Shown here: positions 16,376-25,581 of the stretch, piece by piece
Layout of the letters: each line of letters begins with the position of its first letter
Numbering within the stretch: the first letter of the stretch is position 1
Origin: Sulfitobacter sp.
GTDB lineage: Bacteria; Pseudomonadota; Alphaproteobacteria; Rhodobacterales; Rhodobacteraceae
Length of the DNA stretch: 51,510 nt
NCBI GenBank assembly: GCA_024637305.1
Contig: JAGXFI010000074.1
Span: 1-51,510 of the forward strand
Direction of reading: 5' to 3'
Program-made: the position numbers and the translations under genes
Notes under the pieces: generated by a model
What the model was told of the DNA's origin: nothing
The model's database searches: none
The model's input: the letters and a program-made list of their open reading frames with translations, nothing else

Positions 16376-17524
16376 TTAATTATAGTCGACATCTGCCATC
16401 AGCGCGCGAAGTCGCTTCCACTCATTCACAAACGCCTGGGTTTCTGGCGTAGCCCCTCCGGCAATGGCGATGTCTATCTGATCTGCCATTGCGTCGGCCA
16501 TTGGACCCCATTCGAACTTAGCTGCCTGAACATAGCCTTTCTGCCGCAGTCTGTCGCGGTTTTCGGAGTTCAGAACCTGTTGCAATGCCTCAACCATCTC
16601 GGGCACCGAGGTTCCTTCGATCAAAAGCGCAGCATCGCCCGCCGCTTCGGCAAGCGATCCACGAGAGGTGGTGATGACCGGACAACCCGCCGCCATAGCC
16701 TCGATGACCGGCATTCCAAAGCCTTCGTAGAGGGACGGATACACCAGTGCGGCCGCTCCGGCATAGGCTTGCGCCAATTCGTCGTCGGTCAGGACCACGC
16801 GGGTACAGCGCACGCCGTCGGGCAGAGCATCCAGAACCCCTGCTTCGATCTCGGGTTCGCCGCCGACGCAGAACACGTCGAAATCCGTCCGATCCATCTG
16901 CTGCAAGGCATCAAAGAATAGATCGCTATTCTTGTAGGATTTGTGCTGCACACGCGATCCGACGAACAGGAAATAGGGGCGGCTTAGATCATGCAGGGCG
17001 CGAAATTCAGCAGCGTCTCGGGGTCGGAACATGTCGCGGTCCACACCGCAATAGGCCACCCTCACGCGGTCCTGCGGGATCTCGGGATAGAGACGCATCA
17101 GATCATTGCGGGTGGACTCGGAGATGCAAAGGTACGCCTGCGCATATGCTATGGTCACCTCCTTTTCCCGCCATTCCTTGATCCGCATATCGAAATCAAA
17201 AATCTCGGGGATCATGTCATACACCATCAGCGCCATGGGCGTCGTCAGCGGCGAGGTATAGTAGGTCGATACAAACGTCTCTGCACCCAGATGATCACAA
17301 AACTGCTGGATCAGCGCTGAATCCGCTGCCGCCTGCGCCGCATGATAGCGAGGGAAGGGAATGCGCTGAATGCCCTCGATCCGGGGCGCATTGCCGCGGT
17401 CAAGCAGCAGGATCTCGAAGCGCGCTTGCTTTGCCCAAATGGTCAACAGGGACGTCCAGACACGCGCGATGCCTGAGGAGGCAAGTTGAAAGAACACGCC
17501 GTCAACAACGATCCGGCAAGTCAT
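16376..17524 (-). CDS. Glycosyltransferase family 4 (GT-B)
   Basis: A 382-aa retaining GT-B glycosyltransferase. The C-terminal half shows PYFLFVGSRVQHKSYKN, and the E-x7-E donor-binding motif in YPSLYEGFGMPVIEAMAAGCPVIT, followed by GSLAEAAGDAALLI. The N-terminal half (MTCRIVVDGVFFQLASSGIARVW) is the acceptor domain. Its ATG overlaps the stop of the upstream GT2 gene by 4 nt. Mannosyl or similar GDP-sugar transfer is typical of the family but not proven here. Confidence 0.92.
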   Translation of the reverse strand: MTCRIVVDGVFFQLASSGIARVWTSLLTIWAKQARFEILLLDRGNAPRIEGIQRIPFPRYHAAQAAADSALIQQFCDHLGAETFVSTYYTSPLTTPMALMVYDMIPEIFDFDMRIKEWREKEVTIAYAQAYLCISESTRNDLMRLYPEIPQDRVRVAYCGVDRDMFRPRDAAEFRALHDLSRPYFLFVGSRVQHKSYKNSDLFFDALQQMDRTDFDVFCVGGEPEIEAGVLDALPDGVRCTRVVLTDDELAQAYAGAAALVYPSLYEGFGMPVIEAMAAGCPVITTSRGSLAEAAGDAALLIEGTSVPEMVEALQQVLNSENRDRLRQKGYVQAAKFEWGPMADAMADQIDIAIAGGATPETQAFVNEWKRLRALMADVDYN

Positions 17525-19125
17525 TGCGCGACCTTCCGCGCAAGATCACGCAACACTTTTTGCGCTAGCATGCTGCGATCTGTTTCATCGGCCTGCCCAA
17601 CACCAAGCATCTGCGCGAACTCGCCGAGGTTTGCCATGAATGCGGGCTTGATAAGTTGCGGCGCGTATTTCTTGAGGATCATGCGCCCCTCGATCAGGCC
17701 CCGCGTGTCGGCCCGGGTCGATAGGCCCTTGGGGTTCTGGTAATAGACCACATGCGGTTCATTCACCTTGAAGAATGTCTTGTCCTTGGTCAGGCAACGC
17801 ATCCAGAACTCATAATCTCCGGCAGATTTATAGGAGGCGTCGAACAATCCGACCTCATCATGCAGGGTCTTGCGCCACATGGGCGCATTATGCGGGGAAT
17901 TGAATCGCAGCATGTTGTAGGGTGTGACCACCGGTAGATCGCTTTTGTATCCGAAGGCGGCGACCTCTTCCCAGCTAAGGCCGGGGTCGAAAGAATAATA
18001 GAAGTCCTGATAGACCACATCGACAAAGGGCAACGCGTCCAATGCACCAGCCTGTATTTCGAAACTGTCCTCCCGGCGCAGGTCGTCGAGGTTAGCGTTG
18101 GTGAGATAAGGTGCCTGCGCCATCTGCACGCCTATGTTCCACGCTTCGTAGATGCCGATACAGGTATCGGTACGGCGGTAGCGGATGTTGGGATGGTCGC
18201 GCGCATAGCGCTTGATCACCTCCGCCTCGCCTTCAGGAGAGTCCGCGTCGATGATCACAAGCTCCGCGTGACGGTCAAAGCAGATCTGGGAGGTTATATT
18301 CTCCATGAACTGATCGACGAACTCGCCTCCCCGAAAAAGGCTGGTGATGGCGCTGACGCGCAAACCTTCGCCTGTGATGGTATACGGCGTCTCGGGTTTC
18401 AGCGCCGCGCGGGCGGCAGCAAGGGTTTCCGTATCCCTTGCCTGCTCGTTCCAGGCATCAATGTGAACAATCCGGTTGGTTCCCATGATCGCGCAGGACA
18501 ACCCGTCGTGTAACACCTCTGCCGCGTCACGGGTCATGCGTTTGGTCGCGGCGTTGAAAAATCCTGTCAGCATGTCGGCGCGGGTAATCTGGCCGTTCAG
18601 CAATAAATTTCGGTAATGTTCGATCTCTGACGGCAGCGCACCGCGGTCTTCGGTAATGCGGTAGACGAAATGAACAAATTCGGCGGCATTCAGGCCCGGG
18701 CCAGGTTCCGGCCCGTCGTTTGTGTCTGCTTCTTGATGCAGCGCGAGGAAAAAGTCCTGAAACCGTATGTCATCGCCGATGTGACCCAGCCAGGCATCGA
18801 TTTCCGCATTGGTTGGCGCGCGACGCTTGGACAGACGATAGGCGAGGTTTATCGCTTCCTTGGTCCCCGCCGGATTGTCGCCGATTGGCGGCAGCGACAG
18901 CGGTATTTCCCTGCGATCCCGCAGTTGGATAAGCGCCAGACGGACGTCTTCGGCGCGACCCTTGGCAACTTCAAGCGCCAGAAGGCGTCCTGTCGCAGAC
19001 AAGAGTGCATCAGGGCCGCGCCCTTTGTCCAACGCATCCAGTATGTTACTTCTGTCATGGGCAGGCACTTGCGGCACCAGCAACGCCAGCCAGTCGTCCT
19101 CTTCCACCCGATCCGCGACACCCAT
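17521..19125 (-). CDS. Glycosyltransferase family 2 with N-terminal DUF4214-like region
   Basis: The 534-aa form starts at the ATG at 19125 with GGAG eight nt upstream; an earlier ATG at 19161 would add 12 residues. Residues about 148–192 (FVHFVYRITEDRG...SRADxLTGFF pattern) resemble a DUF4214 repeat, and residues about 92–130 look like a second, weaker copy. A GT2 GT-A domain begins near residue 258: SAITSLFRGGEFVDQF, ELVIIDADSPEG (DXD-type), TNANLDDLRR, and YKSAGDYEFWMRC. It opens a minus-strand operon with a GT4 and a GMD paralogue. The DUF4214 part may bind glycan or partner proteins (inference). Confidence 0.88.
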   Translation of the reverse strand: MGVADRVEEDDWLALLVPQVPAHDRSNILDALDKGRGPDALLSATGRLLALEVAKGRAEDVRLALIQLRDRREIPLSLPPIGDNPAGTKEAINLAYRLSKRRAPTNAEIDAWLGHIGDDIRFQDFFLALHQEADTNDGPEPGPGLNAAEFVHFVYRITEDRGALPSEIEHYRNLLLNGQITRADMLTGFFNAATKRMTRDAAEVLHDGLSCAIMGTNRIVHIDAWNEQARDTETLAAARAALKPETPYTITGEGLRVSAITSLFRGGEFVDQFMENITSQICFDRHAELVIIDADSPEGEAEVIKRYARDHPNIRYRRTDTCIGIYEAWNIGVQMAQAPYLTNANLDDLRREDSFEIQAGALDALPFVDVVYQDFYYSFDPGLSWEEVAAFGYKSDLPVVTPYNMLRFNSPHNAPMWRKTLHDEVGLFDASYKSAGDYEFWMRCLTKDKTFFKVNEPHVVYYQNPKGLSTRADTRGLIEGRMILKKYAPQLIKPAFMANLGEFAQMLGVGQADETDRSMLAQKVLRDLARKVAQ

Positions 19126-19286
19126 TGGCCAAGCTCCGTCTTGCCCGGTTCGATGGGGCATTTCCCGCTACTTCCGTCGCTGTACCACGCGAGGTTTGCG
19201 CAAGGCAACCAGAGCGGGCGCGCGACTGGACAAGGCGGAGGGCGATCCGTAATCATGCGAGTGATCCCATTCAGGATAGCCTGCAA

Positions 19287-20495
19287 ATGACACTTCAGCG
19301 ATCTTTCGACACGACGCTCCGCTGCGTTGCCCTTCCCATCGTGGCAAGCGACATCGGCAAAGCGCTTGAAGAACTGCTGGTGCTATGGGCCGATCCGCGC
19401 TTCGCACCCGTACTTAATAACAGCACCGTTCGCCCACATCTGCTGATAGTAGTGAACAACGCGCCAGACGCCGATCTGGAAGAGGCGCGCGCCCTCTACG
19501 AAGCGCAGCCGGAGCTGGCGAGCAACTTTGCCGGCGTCACCGTGCGGTCCGCCGATTTGCACGGCGATATGGACCGGTACGAACGCAAGCCGCGCGAACG
19601 GGTCGGGACATTCGGTGCGCGCGCCGGACCAAACTTTCAATTTTTCAAGACGATGGAAATGGCAGCGGCGTTCGGTGGCTTCACCTTGCAGATAGAACTG
19701 GACTGCCTTCCCGTGCAGGCCGGTTGGGTTGAGGCGACACAGCGAGTCATTGACGGTCACGCCAGCGCTTGGGTGATCGGGTCAGTTTACGCAGGCAGCG
19801 GAGAGCTGAAGCGCGACAGCCAAACTCATCTGAACGGCAATGCGCTTTATCGGACCGGCGACCCCCTGTTTCAATCCTTCGCAGCTGAGGTCTGGCTTCC
19901 CCGCCTCCTGCTGCGCATAAAAGAAGACTATACGCTACCGTATGATTGTTGGTGGGCGTTGGAACGATCAAAGGCCAGCGCGTTGGAAGCCAATGAAGCG
20001 TGGCACCTGTTCCAAGTGTTTGACAGCTTTATGCATAGCGACCCGTTTATCGTTAATCTGCTCTGCAAAAGCACCGACTCCGAATCTTATTTCAAGGTGT
20101 TCGACACGTTTTGCCGTCTGGGGCAAACGCCCGTGTTCTTTCACGGTGCGGCAATGAACCGGCTGCGACGCATTTTGATCGATCACCCTACCGATACCAT
20201 ACGGCAAAGTATGGATCGCTTGACCGGCCAACGCGGAAGCCATCATGGGGCTATTGATTTCAAGGTCAAACAACGCGGTATCGCCCCTGGCGGACAGGAC
20301 GACCAGTTTCAAGGGCTGCCCTTCGGTGAAGCGCTGCTTAGCGCTGCCACGGCCCAGTTGCTGGCCTATCCCGGGCAAGTCGGCACAATGCCGCCAGACG
20401 TCCTGCGGTCCCGCGAGATCGTCGGCAATGCATCGCCAATAGCGCGCCAGTTCGACCGTGCCCTTGCCTTTGCCCGTCGAAGTGGCGGTCCGTGA
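19287..20495 (+). CDS. Putative glycosyltransferase-like protein, unknown family
   Basis: A 402-aa protein starting at ATG 19287 (AGGA 10 nt upstream); an in-frame extension to 19005 lies over the opposite-strand GT2 gene and is not coding. The pattern LQIELDCLPVQAGWVEA, then WVIGSVYAGSG and HLNGNALYR, follows the E-x-D-x-x-P...GW...HxNGNAxY layout seen in GT-A-like bacterial proteins of unknown specificity; the ExD could hold the metal. No signal peptide or membrane helices are seen. It is divergent from the GT2 gene and lies 78 bp before gmd. Function is inferred from context. Confidence 0.75.
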   Translation: MTLQRSFDTTLRCVALPIVASDIGKALEELLVLWADPRFAPVLNNSTVRPHLLIVVNNAPDADLEEARALYEAQPELASNFAGVTVRSADLHGDMDRYERKPRERVGTFGARAGPNFQFFKTMEMAAAFGGFTLQIELDCLPVQAGWVEATQRVIDGHASAWVIGSVYAGSGELKRDSQTHLNGNALYRTGDPLFQSFAAEVWLPRLLLRIKEDYTLPYDCWWALERSKASALEANEAWHLFQVFDSFMHSDPFIVNLLCKSTDSESYFKVFDTFCRLGQTPVFFHGAAMNRLRRILIDHPTDTIRQSMDRLTGQRGSHHGAIDFKVKQRGIAPGGQDDQFQGLPFGEALLSAATAQLLAYPGQVGTMPPDVLRSREIVGNASPIARQFDRALAFARRSGGP

Positions 20496-20573
20496 ATTCC
20501 CTGAGCGGATTGATAAATCCTGGCTGATGTGAAAAAGCATCCCAAACCAATCATTCGCGGCAGATTTAATCAC

Positions 20574-21689
20574 ATGAAAAAAGCACTCATTACCGGCGTC
20601 ACGGGACAAGACGGGTCCTACCTCGCGGAGTTCCTGTTGGCCAAGGGCTATGAAGTTCATGGGATCAAACGCCGTGCGTCCCTGTTCAACACCCAGCGCA
20701 TCGACCACATCTATCAGGATCCGCATACCAATAATGCTAATTTCAAGCTGCATTATGGCGACCTGACTGACACCTCGAACCTGACTCGCCTTCTGGGCCA
20801 GATCGAGCCGGACGAGGTTTATAACCTCGGCGCACAAAGCCATGTCGCCGTCAGTTTCGAGGCACCGGAATATACTGCGGACGTGGACGGCATCGGTGCA
20901 TTGCGGCTGCTGGAGGCGATCCGGTTTCTGGGGCTGGAAAAGAAATCGCGGTTTTATCAGGCATCCACATCGGAACTCTACGGTTTGGTGCAGGAAACGC
21001 CGCAAAAGGAAACGACGCCGTTCCATCCGCGAAGCCCCTATGCCGTAGCCAAGATGTATGCCTATTGGATCACGGTTAATTATCGCGAAGCCTACGGGAT
21101 GTATGCCTGCAACGGGATCCTGTTCAATCACGAAAGCCCGCGTCGCGGCGAGACGTTCGTGACCCGCAAGATCACGCGCGGTCTGGCCAATATCGCCCAA
21201 GGGTTGGAACAGTGCCTTTACATGGGTAATATCGATGCGCTGCGTGATTGGGGCCACGCCAAGGATTATGTCCGTATGCAGTGGATGATGCTGCAACAGG
21301 ACGAGCCGGATGATTTCGTGATCGCCACGGGCAAACAGTACTCCGTCCGGGAATTCATCCTCTGGTCGGGGAGGGAATTGGGGATCACCTTGCGCTTTGA
21401 GGGCGAAGGCGTTGACGAAGTCGCTATCGTGGACACCATCGAGGGGGATAACGCGCCGGCGCTGAAGTCCGGTGATGTGATCCTGAAGATCGATCCCAAC
21501 TACTTCCGTCCGGCCGAAGTCGAAACGCTGTTGGGTGATCCGACAAAAGCCAAGGAAAAGCTTGGGTGGGTGCCGGAGATCACGACACAGGAGATGTGCG
21601 CCGAAATGGTTGCCGAAGACCTCAAGACAGCCAAACGTCACGCGCTGCTCAAGCTGCATGGCTATGATCTGCCAGTCAGCATCGAGTAG
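20574..21689 (+). CDS. gmd: GDP-mannose 4,6-dehydratase
   Basis: A 371-aa enzyme converting GDP-D-mannose to GDP-4-dehydro-6-deoxy-D-mannose, first step to GDP-L-fucose. [23 protein letters not shown] is the NADP Rossmann start; Thr132, Glu134 (STSELYG), Tyr156 and Lys160 (SPYAVAK) are at the same numbers as in E. coli Gmd. [16 protein letters not shown] is canonical. The ATG at 20574 is used; an in-frame upstream ATG at 20529 adds 15 atypical residues. fcl follows after 9 nt. Confidence 0.97.
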   Translation: MKKALITGVTGQDGSYLAEFLLAKGYEVHGIKRRASLFNTQRIDHIYQDPHTNNANFKLHYGDLTDTSNLTRLLGQIEPDEVYNLGAQSHVAVSFEAPEYTADVDGIGALRLLEAIRFLGLEKKSRFYQASTSELYGLVQETPQKETTPFHPRSPYAVAKMYAYWITVNYREAYGMYACNGILFNHESPRRGETFVTRKITRGLANIAQGLEQCLYMGNIDALRDWGHAKDYVRMQWMMLQQDEPDDFVIATGKQYSVREFILWSGRELGITLRFEGEGVDEVAIVDTIEGDNAPALKSGDVILKIDPNYFRPAEVETLLGDPTKAKEKLGWVPEITTQEMCAEMVAEDLKTAKRHALLKLHGYDLPVSIE

Positions 21690-21698
21690 GGGCGGGTC

Positions 21699-22664
21699 AT
21701 GATCAAGATCTACGTCGCAGGGCACCGTGGCATGGTAGGAGGCGCGATCATGCGGCGTCTTTCCGCGCGTGGCGATGTAGAAATTATCACGCGCACCCAT
21801 GCGGAACTCGACTTGACGAACCAAACCGCAGTCCGCGGTTTCATGCAGACAGAACGACCCGACATCGTGATCCTCGCGGCTGCGAAAGTGGGCGGTATTC
21901 ACGCCAACAACAGCTATCCGGCGGATTTCATCTACGAGAACCTGATGATTCAGGCGAATGTGATTCACCAGTCCTTCGACAGCGGTGTGCAGCGCTTGCT
22001 GCAACTCGGATCCAGCTGCATCTACCCGAAGGACGCCCCGCAGCCGATGCGTGAAGATGCGCTTCTGACGGGCATTCTTGAGCCGACGAATGAGCCATAT
22101 GCCATTGCCAAGATTGCAGGGATAAAGCTGTGCGAAAGCTACAACCGCCAGCACGGGACTGACTATCGCAGCGTGATGCCGACAAATCTTTATGGGCCCG
22201 GAGACAATTTCCACCCTGAAAACTCACATGTTCTGCCAGCGCTGATCCGCCGCTTTCACGAAGCGGTGCAGGATAATGCGGAGGAAGTCGTGATCTGGGG
22301 CAGCGGAACGCCAAAACGCGAATTCCTGCATGTGGACGATATGGCAGAGGCATCTCTATTCGTGCTGGACCTGCCGCGTGAACGCTATGACGCGAACACG
22401 GTCGAAATGTTGAGCCATATCAACGTGGGTGCTGGTCGGGACATCTCGATCCGCGAACTGGCTGAGATGGTCGCGGATATCGTCGGTTTCAAAGGCCGCA
22501 TTACCCAAGACTCCACCAAGCCCGATGGAACTCCGCGCAAGTTGATGGATGTAAGCCGCCTTGCCGCGATGGGATGGCAAGCCTCCACTCCCCTGGAGCA
22601 GGGGATACGCGAAACCTACGCATGGTTTGCAGAACAGGACGCTGGTGACCTGCGCGTCAAATAA
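21699..22664 (+). CDS. fcl: GDP-L-fucose synthase
   Basis: A 321-aa SDR epimerase/reductase that makes GDP-L-fucose from the Gmd product. [21 protein letters not shown] is the NADP-binding start. The catalytic residues Ser105/Cys107 (LGSSCIYPK), Tyr134-x3-Lys138 (EPYAIAK) and His177 ([16 protein letters not shown]) match E. coli GFS with a two-residue offset. It forms a pair with gmd; manC lies 99 bp downstream, so the GDP-fucose route from mannose-1-phosphate is complete here. Confidence 0.97.
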   Translation: MIKIYVAGHRGMVGGAIMRRLSARGDVEIITRTHAELDLTNQTAVRGFMQTERPDIVILAAAKVGGIHANNSYPADFIYENLMIQANVIHQSFDSGVQRLLQLGSSCIYPKDAPQPMREDALLTGILEPTNEPYAIAKIAGIKLCESYNRQHGTDYRSVMPTNLYGPGDNFHPENSHVLPALIRRFHEAVQDNAEEVVIWGSGTPKREFLHVDDMAEASLFVLDLPRERYDANTVEMLSHINVGAGRDISIRELAEMVADIVGFKGRITQDSTKPDGTPRKLMDVSRLAAMGWQASTPLEQGIRETYAWFAEQDAGDLRVK

Positions 22665-22763
22665 GGCGCCAAAAGCACAATTCAGAGTTGTGCGTCGCGG
22701 GGAATGGCCAAGGACAGGCTTTGCCGCTAAGAACAACTTAACCATGTTTCGAGGATCTTACAG

Positions 22764-24200
22764 ATGATCTTTCCTGTTCTTTTGTGCGGTGGCTCCGGCA
22801 CACGGCTTTGGCCGCTATCGCGGAAATCCTACCCCAAGCAGTTTGCCCGCCTGATGGGCGACGAAAGTCTGTTCCAAGCCTCTGCACGCAGGCTCGCAGG
22901 TGACGGATTTGCCGCGCCGTTGATCCTCACTGGCGACCCGTTCAGGTTTATCGTGACGGAACAGATGGCCGCGATCGAGCAGTCGCCACTGGCAATTCTG
23001 ATCGAACCGGAGGGGCGCAATACGGCACCTGCGGTTCTTGCTGCAGCACTTTGGCTGGAACGGACGGACCCCGGCGCGCTGATGTTGGTGGCTCCCTCCG
23101 ACCATGTCATCGCTGACGGACCGGGATTCTGTGACACGGTACAGGCCGCCGTATCCCGCGCCGAGGCAGGCGATCTTGTGACTTTCGGAATTGCACCTGC
23201 TCGGGCCGAGACGGGTTATGGTTACCTCGAATTGGCAAAGGATGCAGATCCGACCGCAAAAACTCCGCAAAACCTTGCGCGGTTCGTCGAAAAACCAGAC
23301 GCAGCACGCGCGCAAGCGATGCTCGACGCCGGCAACTTCTTGTGGAATGCGGGCATCTTTCTTTTCTCCGCCAGCACCGTCATCGCAGCTTATCAAAAGC
23401 ACGCGCCGGACCTGCTGGAAGGCGTGCGCGCGTCAATCGACGGAGCGAACACCGATCTTGGGTTCATACGCCTGGAAGAAACCGCGTGGCGCTCGCTTGA
23501 AGATATTTCCATCGACTACGCGATCATGGAGAAGGCAGAGAATCTTGCCGTGATGCCATACCGTGACAGCTGGTCCGACCTTGGGGGTTGGGATGCCGTC
23601 TGGCGTGAAGCAGGGCCGGATGACGCAGGAAACGTCTGTTCCGATCATGCTACCGCAATTGACTGCAAGGACACCCTGTTGCGGTCCGAAGCCGAAGGGC
23701 TTGAGGTCGTCGGCATCGGACTGGATGATGTGATGGTCGTGGCCACGTCGGACGCGGTGCTTGTGGCGCATAAATCCGACGCCCAGCGCGTCAAGGAAGC
23801 TGTTGCCGCGCTCAAGAAACGCGGTGCCGCGCAGGCTGAGAATTTTCCGATCGATCACCGGCCATGGGGCTGGTTCGAAAGCCTGGTTGTCGGGCAGCGC
23901 TTTCAGGTCAAACGGATTGTGGTGCATCCCGGTGCAAAGCTGTCGCTGCAAAGCCATCATCATAGGTCCGAGCATTGGATCGTTGTGCAGGGTACAGCGG
24001 AAGTGACAGTGAATGATACGGTCCAGATTATATCAGAAAACCAATCCATTTACATTCCGCTTGGAGCCGTTCACCGGATGAGCAATCCGGGCAAGGTGCC
24101 GATGGTTCTGATCGAAGTGCAGACCGGCAGCTATCTGGGCGAGGACGATATTATTCGCTACGAAGATATGTACGCTCGCGGGCAAGGCGCGAAGGGCTAA
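22764..24200 (+). CDS. manC: Mannose-1-phosphate guanylyltransferase / mannose-6-phosphate isomerase
   Basis: A 478-aa bifunctional type II enzyme. LLCGGSGTRLWPLSRKSYPKQF (about 6–27) is the pyrophosphorylase signature, RFVEKPD lies in the middle, and the C-terminal cupin (about 365–470) has the isomerase metal ligands in QSHHHRSEHWIVVQG. It supplies GDP-mannose to gmd. GAGG lies 9 nt upstream of the ATG. It converges on prrA, 40 bp away. No phosphomannomutase gene is seen in this window. Confidence 0.96.
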   Translation: MIFPVLLCGGSGTRLWPLSRKSYPKQFARLMGDESLFQASARRLAGDGFAAPLILTGDPFRFIVTEQMAAIEQSPLAILIEPEGRNTAPAVLAAALWLERTDPGALMLVAPSDHVIADGPGFCDTVQAAVSRAEAGDLVTFGIAPARAETGYGYLELAKDADPTAKTPQNLARFVEKPDAARAQAMLDAGNFLWNAGIFLFSASTVIAAYQKHAPDLLEGVRASIDGANTDLGFIRLEETAWRSLEDISIDYAIMEKAENLAVMPYRDSWSDLGGWDAVWREAGPDDAGNVCSDHATAIDCKDTLLRSEAEGLEVVGIGLDDVMVVATSDAVLVAHKSDAQRVKEAVAALKKRGAAQAENFPIDHRPWGWFESLVVGQRFQVKRIVVHPGAKLSLQSHHHRSEHWIVVQGTAEVTVNDTVQIISENQSIYIPLGAVHRMSNPGKVPMVLIEVQTGSYLGEDDIIRYEDMYARGQGAKG

Positions 24201-24240
24201 GCCGCCAAGCTGGGGTTGGAGTTTCTTGAGGAACCCGCCC

Positions 24241-24795
24241 CTACTTAGGCGACCGTTTCGCCAGAATGCGCTGCAAAGTCCGGCGGTGCATTCCAAGCCG
24301 CCTTGCGGTTTCAGATACGTTGCGTTCGCACAGCTCATAGACCCGCTGTATATGCTCCCAACGTACGCGATCCGCGCTCATCGGGTTTTCGGGGGGTGGC
24401 GGCAGGTCACTGCCATTACTCAATAGCGCATTGGTTATGTCATCGGCGTCTGCGGGTTTGGACAGATAATCCACCGCACCGATCTTGACTGCCGCCACCG
24501 CAGTCGCAATGGCACCGTAGCCTGTCAAAACAATAACCCGCGCATCGGGCCGCCTGTTCCGGATGACTTCGACAACATCGAGGCCATTGCCGTCTTCCAG
24601 TCGCAAATCAACAACCGCATAGGCAGGTGGCCGCGCCGTGGCAATGGCACGGCCCGCTGCAACGGACCCGGCCATTTCAACCTCGAAGCCGCGCTTTTCC
24701 ATCGCCTTGACCAGGCGCTTCAGAAATGGCTCGTCGTCATCGACCAAAAGCAGCGATTTGTCCTGCCCGATATCGAGCGCTTCGTCTTGAGCCAT
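24241..24795 (-). CDS. regA: Redox response regulator PrrA/RegA/ActR
   Basis: A 184-aa two-domain regulator. The receiver has LLLVDDDEPFLKRL and the phospho-acceptor Asp63 (VVDLRLEDGN), then VLTGYG and LSKPADA. A proline linker (LPPPPENPM) leads to a Fis-type helix–turn–helix (NVSETARRLGMHRRTLQRIL) almost invariant in the family. It switches photosynthesis, respiration and carbon/nitrogen genes by redox in Rhodobacter. An in-frame extension to 24855 is not family-like. It lies downstream of prrC, with prrB divergent, exactly the known prr order. Confidence 0.97.
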   Translation of the reverse strand: MAQDEALDIGQDKSLLLVDDDEPFLKRLVKAMEKRGFEVEMAGSVAAGRAIATARPPAYAVVDLRLEDGNGLDVVEVIRNRRPDARVIVLTGYGAIATAVAAVKIGAVDYLSKPADADDITNALLSNGSDLPPPPENPMSADRVRWEHIQRVYELCERNVSETARRLGMHRRTLQRILAKRSPK

Positions 24796-24861
24796 GTTGA
24801 TCAATCTCTCGCCTGTTCCGCGAGTGACTATGTAGCGCGGGTCTGGCTGGGTCAAACGTTG

Positions 24862-25479
24862 TCAGATCTTGTCGACGAAACAACCGACCTTGTCCGCCAT
24901 TTGTTCGGGGGACAGATCACGCCGGAAGAACTCCACAAATCCGACTTCGGGCAAAACCAGATAGCTGAAAGTCGAGTGATCGACGAGGTATTCGTCATCG
25001 ACCGCTTCGTGCGCGCTATAGTAAGTGCGATATGCCGTGCTGGCCGCTTTCACCTGTTCAGGCGATCCGGTGAGACCGATCATCTTATCATGCATGTTAT
25101 AAGCGAATTCGCCCACCACCTGCGGCGTGTCGCGCGCAGGGTCGATACTGATGAAAACAGGCGTTACCGAAATGCCTCGTTCGGCCAGAATATCCACGGC
25201 GGTCGCATTTCGGTCAACGTCAAGCGGACAGACATCGGGGCAATAAGTATACCCAAAATAGACCAACGACGGCTCGGTGATGACATTCTTGTCGGTAACG
25301 GTTTCACCCGCGCTGTTTAGCAGCTCGAATGGCCCGCCGAGTGCGGCACCGCCCGCTACAGAAGAACTCCGACAGCTTGCAAATTGATCGTCAGGCCGCA
25401 GGATCAGCGTGACGACCGCTAAGACGACAATAGCCGTCACCGCAACTGCGGCTCCAACGAGGACGGCAAGTCTGGTCAT
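24862..25479 (-). CDS. prrC: SCO1/SenC family copper chaperone (PrrC)
   Basis: A 205-aa membrane-anchored thioredoxin-fold protein. One N-terminal helix (about 4–27) anchors it facing the periplasm; Cys80-x3-Cys84 (YCPDVC) and His168 (VDHSTFSYLV) are the copper ligands. SCO proteins deliver copper to cytochrome oxidase CuA/CuB, and PrrC is linked to redox signalling through PrrB. It is 66 nt upstream of prrA on the same strand and divergent from prrB. Confidence 0.95.
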   Translation of the reverse strand: MTRLAVLVGAAVAVTAIVVLAVVTLILRPDDQFASCRSSSVAGGAALGGPFELLNSAGETVTDKNVITEPSLVYFGYTYCPDVCPLDVDRNATAVDILAERGISVTPVFISIDPARDTPQVVGEFAYNMHDKMIGLTGSPEQVKAASTAYRTYYSAHEAVDDEYLVDHSTFSYLVLPEVGFVEFFRRDLSPEQMADKVGCFVDKI

Positions 25480-25581
25480 GATCTCTCCTTCGGCGCGACA
25501 TCGAGCGCCCTTGATCGCGTGCCGCTACAGACCTACCGTTCCGCGCATGCAATGCAAGCCGCAATCAACAAGGGCGCGACT

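Noticed and set aside
19968..22214. A 748-codon open frame on the minus strand
   Set aside because: It is antisense to gmd and fcl, both complete and canonical; it is a by-product of GC-rich codon use and its translation matches no family.
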